Notes under the pieces: model-generated
Database searches by the model: none
Told to the model about the DNA's origin: nothing
What the model saw: the letters and a program-made list of their open reading frames with translations, nothing else
DNA from: JANYCD01 sp043738625
GTDB lineage: Bacteria > Pseudomonadota > Gammaproteobacteria > Burkholderiales > Rhodocyclaceae
Assembly (NCBI GenBank): GCA_043738625.1
Contig: JAYUFR010000026.1
Span: 1-7,951 of the forward strand
Direction of reading: 5' to 3'
DNA: 7,951 bases
Program-made: the position numbers and the translations under genes
Shown: one piece after another, positions 5,725-7,951 of the stretch
Layout: each line of letters opens with the position of its first letter
How positions within the stretch are numbered: position 1 is the stretch's first letter

Positions 5725-6741
5725 ATGGCGTTTCAGATCACCATTCAGTCCAACGGCCATTCTTTCGCCGCAGGTGCGGATGAAACCGTCCTCGAAGCCG
5801 CCGACAATGCCGGCATCATCCTGCCCTACGGCTGCCGTGACGGCGCCTGCGGTTCCTGCAAGGGAAAGATTCTTCAAGGCGCGGTTGATCACGGCATGGC
5901 CCAGGACAGGGCGCTGTCGATGGCGGAACGGGCGGCCGGCATGGCCCTGTTCTGCTGCGCCACACCCATGACGGACCTGCTCATTGAGACGCGTGAAGTG
6001 AATGTCGCCAATGACATCCCGACCCGCATGCTGCCGTGCCGGGTGCAAACGCTGCAACGTGCCGCAGCCGACGTGACGATCATGTCGCTGAAGCTGCCGA
6101 CCAACGAGCGCCTGCAGTTCCGCGCCGGACAGTACATCGAGTTCGTGCTCAAGGACGGCAAACGCCGCGCGTTCTCGCTGGCCAACGCGCCGCACGACGA
6201 CGCCCTGTTACAGGTGCATCTCCGCCTGACGCCGCAGGGGCAGTTCACAACCCATGTGTTCGAAACCATGAAGGTAAAAGAGATCCTGCGCATCGAGGGA
6301 CCATTCGGCACATTTTTTCTGCGTGAGGATTCGGACAAGCCCATCATCCTGGTCGCCGGCGGCACCGGGTTCGCACCCATCAAGGCGATCATCGAACACG
6401 CAATTCACAACAAGATGTTCCACCGCCCGATGACGCTCTACTGGGGCGCGCGCGATCGGGCCGGGCTGTATCTGCCGGAGTTGCCGCATCAATGGGCTGC
6501 GCAACATGCCAACATCAAATACATACCGGTATTGTCCGACGCAACACCAGCGGACCAATGGACCGGGCGCAAAGGTCTGGTGCATCAGGCCGTGCTGGAA
6601 GACTTTGCGCGCCTTGCCGGAGTGCAGGTCTACGCCTGCGGCGCACCGGCCATGATCGAGGCGGTCAGAAGCGATTTCATCCAGCGCGGCCTGCCCAGCG
6701 AAGAGTTTTTCGCCGACGCGTTTACTTTCGCGGCGACTTGA
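5725..6741 (+). CDS. ferredoxin-fused FAD/NAD(P)H oxidoreductase (CDP-6-deoxy-3,4-glucoseen reductase-like)
   Basis: A 338-aa soluble electron-transfer protein with three domains in order. A plant-type 2Fe-2S ferredoxin covers about 1-90, with the cluster motif YGCRDGACGSCKG (35-47) giving C37, C42 and C45 and the fourth ligand C77 or C78 in LFCCATP. An FAD-binding barrel covers about 100-200, with RAFSLANAP (148-156) and GPFGTFF (192-198). The ferredoxin-NADP reductase-type NAD domain has AGGTGFAPIKA (211-221) and YACGAPAMIEA (303-313). This layout is shared by phenol hydroxylase and naphthalene/benzoate dioxygenase reductases and by AscD/E3. No dideoxysugar genes or oxygenase components lie nearby, so the common product name is not supported by context. 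The partner that receives the electrons is unknown. The gene is convergent with livF, with 19 bp between stops and no clear terminator. Confidence 0.9.
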   Translation: MAFQITIQSNGHSFAAGADETVLEAADNAGIILPYGCRDGACGSCKGKILQGAVDHGMAQDRALSMAERAAGMALFCCATPMTDLLIETREVNVANDIPTRMLPCRVQTLQRAAADVTIMSLKLPTNERLQFRAGQYIEFVLKDGKRRAFSLANAPHDDALLQVHLRLTPQGQFTTHVFETMKVKEILRIEGPFGTFFLREDSDKPIILVAGGTGFAPIKAIIEHAIHNKMFHRPMTLYWGARDRAGLYLPELPHQWAAQHANIKYIPVLSDATPADQWTGRKGLVHQAVLEDFARLAGVQVYACGAPAMIEAVRSDFIQRGLPSEEFFADAFTFAAT

Positions 6742-6760
6742 ATCTGGTGAACCGCGCGGT

Positions 6761-7546
6761 CTATTCGCCGAGATAAGCGGCCCGCACGCGCGGATCTGCG
6801 GCGAGCACGGAACACTGATCGGCCAAGGTGATGCGGCCGCTTTCCATCACGTAGCCGCGCTGACAGACTTCGAGCGCGAGCCGCGCATTTTGTTCCACCA
6901 GCAGGATGGTCACGCCCTGCGCGGCGACGGCGCGGATGGTTTCAAACACCTTGGCCACCATCAGCGGCGCCAGGCCCATCGACGGCTCATCGAGCAGCAG
7001 CAACTTCGGCCGGCCCATCAGCGCGCGGCCGATGGCCAGCATCTGCTGTTCGCCACCGGAAAGCGTGCCGGCGAGTTGCGCATGACGTTCCCTGAGGCGC
7101 GGCAGCAGTGCGTAAACGCCCCGCAAGTCGGTTTCGATTTCCCCATCGCGGCGATGGTAAGCGCCCATCGCCAGATTCTCGGCCACCGACAGCCGCGAGA
7201 ATACGCCGCGGCCCTCCGGCACCAGCGCCAGGCCCTTGGCAATCAGGCTATGGGCAGCAAGTTCATTGATCTGTTCGCCGCCATAACGAATCTCGCCGCT
7301 CGCCGGCAGCATGCGCGCCAGCGCCTTGAGCGTGCTGGTCTTGCCCGCGCCATTGGCGCCAATCAGGCAAACCAACTCGCCGGTGTTGACGGCGAACGAC
7401 ACGCCCTTGACGGCGGCGATGCCGCCGTAGTGAACCTCTAGATTTGACACGGCGAGTAGCGGCAGACCTGTACCTACCCCCCAACCCCCTTCCCCGGGAA
7501 GGGGGCGACCATGTTTGCTCGCTTCGCTCGATAATGTTTCAGGCAA
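6761..7546 (-). CDS. livF: LivF-type branched-chain amino acid ABC transporter ATP-binding protein
   Basis: One of the two ATPase subunits of a Liv/HAAT-type importer, acting on the cytoplasmic face of the LivHM-type permease. Numbered from the TTG start: Walker A GANGAGKT (63-70), the Q-loop region VPEGRGVF (109-116, a LivF hallmark), ABC signature LSGGEQQ (162-168), Walker B LLLLDEPSMGLAP (182-194), and LLVEQN (215-220), where LivF proteins carry Q in place of the H-loop histidine. The ORF is 261 aa against about 235 for the family. The extra 25-30 N-terminal residues are encoded by palindromic repeat copy 3. TTG at 7546 has GGAGG 5 nt upstream and overlaps the livG stop by 8 nt. CTG at 7465 or GTG at 7450 would give family-length proteins but lack a Shine-Dalgarno, and GTG would clip the first beta strand (LLAVSNLEVHYG). 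Substrate specificity is not readable. Confidence 0.93.
   Translation of the reverse strand: MPETLSSEASKHGRPLPGEGGWGVGTGLPLLAVSNLEVHYGGIAAVKGVSFAVNTGELVCLIGANGAGKTSTLKALARMLPASGEIRYGGEQINELAAHSLIAKGLALVPEGRGVFSRLSVAENLAMGAYHRRDGEIETDLRGVYALLPRLRERHAQLAGTLSGGEQQMLAIGRALMGRPKLLLLDEPSMGLAPLMVAKVFETIRAVAAQGVTILLVEQNARLALEVCQRGYVMESGRITLADQCSVLAADPRVRAAYLGE
7472..7509 (-). repeat. C-rich/G-rich palindromic repeat, copy 3, at the livG/livF junction
   Basis: On the plus strand: C-runs with CCAA, then CCCCCTTCCC (7485-7494) and GGGAAGGGGG (7496-7505) forming a near-perfect palindrome about one central base, then CGAC. It closely parallels copies 1 and 2 in order and orientation. On the minus strand it lies at the 5' end of the livF reading frame without a stop codon, and would be translated as a proline- and glycine-rich stretch if the TTG start at 7546 is used. 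Unlike copies 1 and 2, no long perfect inverted repeat flanks it. Confidence 0.7.
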
Positions 7547-7951
7547 TCGAGCCTCCGAGATACGCCTCGATTACTTTCGGATTTTTTTGCACCTGCTCGG
7601 GAATATCCTCGGCAATCAATTCACCGTAGTCGAGCACGGCAACGCGATCACACAGTCCCATCACCAGTTTCACGTCATGTTCGATCAACAACACGGTGAT
7701 GCCATCATTACGTATGCCCTCGATCAACGTCTTGAGGCCCGCCGTCTCGGTGGCGTTCATGCCGGCCGCAGGTTCGTCCAGCGCCAGCAACTTCGGTTCG
7801 GTGGCCAGCGCACGGGCGATTTCGAGCCGGCGCTGATCGCCATAAGCAAGATGGCGTGCCTGATCACCGGCGCGGCCGGCGATGCCGACGTAGTCGAGCA
7901 GCTCAAGCGCGCGACGACGGATCGCCGCTTCTTCCTCGCGCGTCGCACGAC
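7539..7951 (-). CDS. livG: LivG-type branched-chain amino acid ABC transporter ATP-binding protein, C-terminal part
   Basis: The last 136 residues of the second Liv-type ATPase; the N-terminal half with Walker A lies beyond the right edge. The frame is open to the window end, beginning RATREEEAAIRRRALELL. It contains the modified ABC signature LAYGDQRRLEIARALA (LSYGxQRRLEIARAL in most LivG proteins), Walker B LLALDEPAAGMN, the characteristic NxxE continuation (NATE), and an H-loop LLIEHDVKLVM with a true histidine, unlike LivF. The C-terminus ends in the usual KVIEAYLGG followed by SIA. The TGA at 7541-7539 overlaps the livF TTG start region, consistent with a livG-livF operon read right to left. 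The livH, livM and binding-protein genes would be expected upstream, beyond the window. Confidence 0.93.
   Translation of the reverse strand, partial: RATREEEAAIRRRALELLDYVGIAGRAGDQARHLAYGDQRRLEIARALATEPKLLALDEPAAGMNATETAGLKTLIEGIRNDGITVLLIEHDVKLVMGLCDRVAVLDYGELIAEDIPEQVQKNPKVIEAYLGGSIA
7552..7556 (-). promoter_or_regulatory. Shine-Dalgarno supporting the TTG start of livF
   Basis: GGAGG on the minus strand, 5 nt before TTG at 7546-7544 and inside the last codons of livG. It favours the long livF start. Caution: these bases also encode the conserved YLGG end of LivG, so the match could be a by-product of that protein sequence. Confidence 0.5.

Noticed and set aside
5462..5971. 169-codon plus-strand frame across the epimerase/reductase junction
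   Set aside because: It is antisense to the epimerase and out of frame with the well-supported reductase; a shadow of both.
6742..6760. ACCGCGCGGT palindrome between the convergent reductase and livF stops as a bidirectional terminator
   Set aside because: It is a 10-bp palindrome with no room for a loop and no T-run on either side.
7757..7948. 63-codon minus-strand frame at the right edge
   Set aside because: It is a different frame overlapping livG, which shows the ABC signature and Walker B in its own frame through the window end.

Overview
The window looks like chromosomal DNA of a betaproteobacterium. The evidence is the moderately high GC content, the yggS / pilT-pilU arrangement, a stand-alone RlmL-type methyltransferase, a HemJ-type membrane protein, a ferredoxin-fused reductase of the type often named CDP-6-deoxy-3,4-glucoseen reductase, and a Liv-type ABC transporter. 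A Rhodocyclales or Nitrosomonadales member is my guess. The sequence alone does not fix the order, and the gene content is core-like rather than accessory.

Layout. (1) 1-60, minus strand: the first 20 codons of a yggS-family PLP-binding protein, divergent from pilT across only 41 bp. (2) 102-2408, plus strand: pilT and pilU, the two ATPases of type IV pilus retraction, closed by an intrinsic terminator at 2491-2517. (3) 2536-3177, minus strand: a glutathione S-transferase with its own good promoter and Shine-Dalgarno. (4) 5710-3268, minus strand: a tightly packed run of an atypical SDR/epimerase, a HemJ-type protein and an RlmL-type 23S rRNA guanine methyltransferase, with a 2-nt gap and a 4-nt overlap. 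(5) 5725-6741, plus strand: a 2Fe-2S/FAD/NAD(P)H reductase, divergent from the epimerase with only 14 bp between the start codons. (6) 6761-7951, minus strand: livF and the 3' part of livG, the ATPase pair of a branched-chain amino acid or related importer. Its permease and binding-protein genes are expected beyond the right edge.

Gene by gene the content is conventional. The unusual structure lies between genes. pilT and pilU each end inside a long perfect inverted repeat that includes the last codons and the stop (15 bp arms for pilT, 19 bp arms for pilU). In both cases a C-rich/G-rich palindromic repeat follows about 15 nt later. A third copy of that repeat sits at the livG/livF junction, where the best-supported livF start (TTG with a GGAGG 5 nt upstream) would translate it into an extra N-terminal leader. 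I see no CRISPR array, tRNA, rRNA, transposase or phage gene, and no convincing new multi-gene system.
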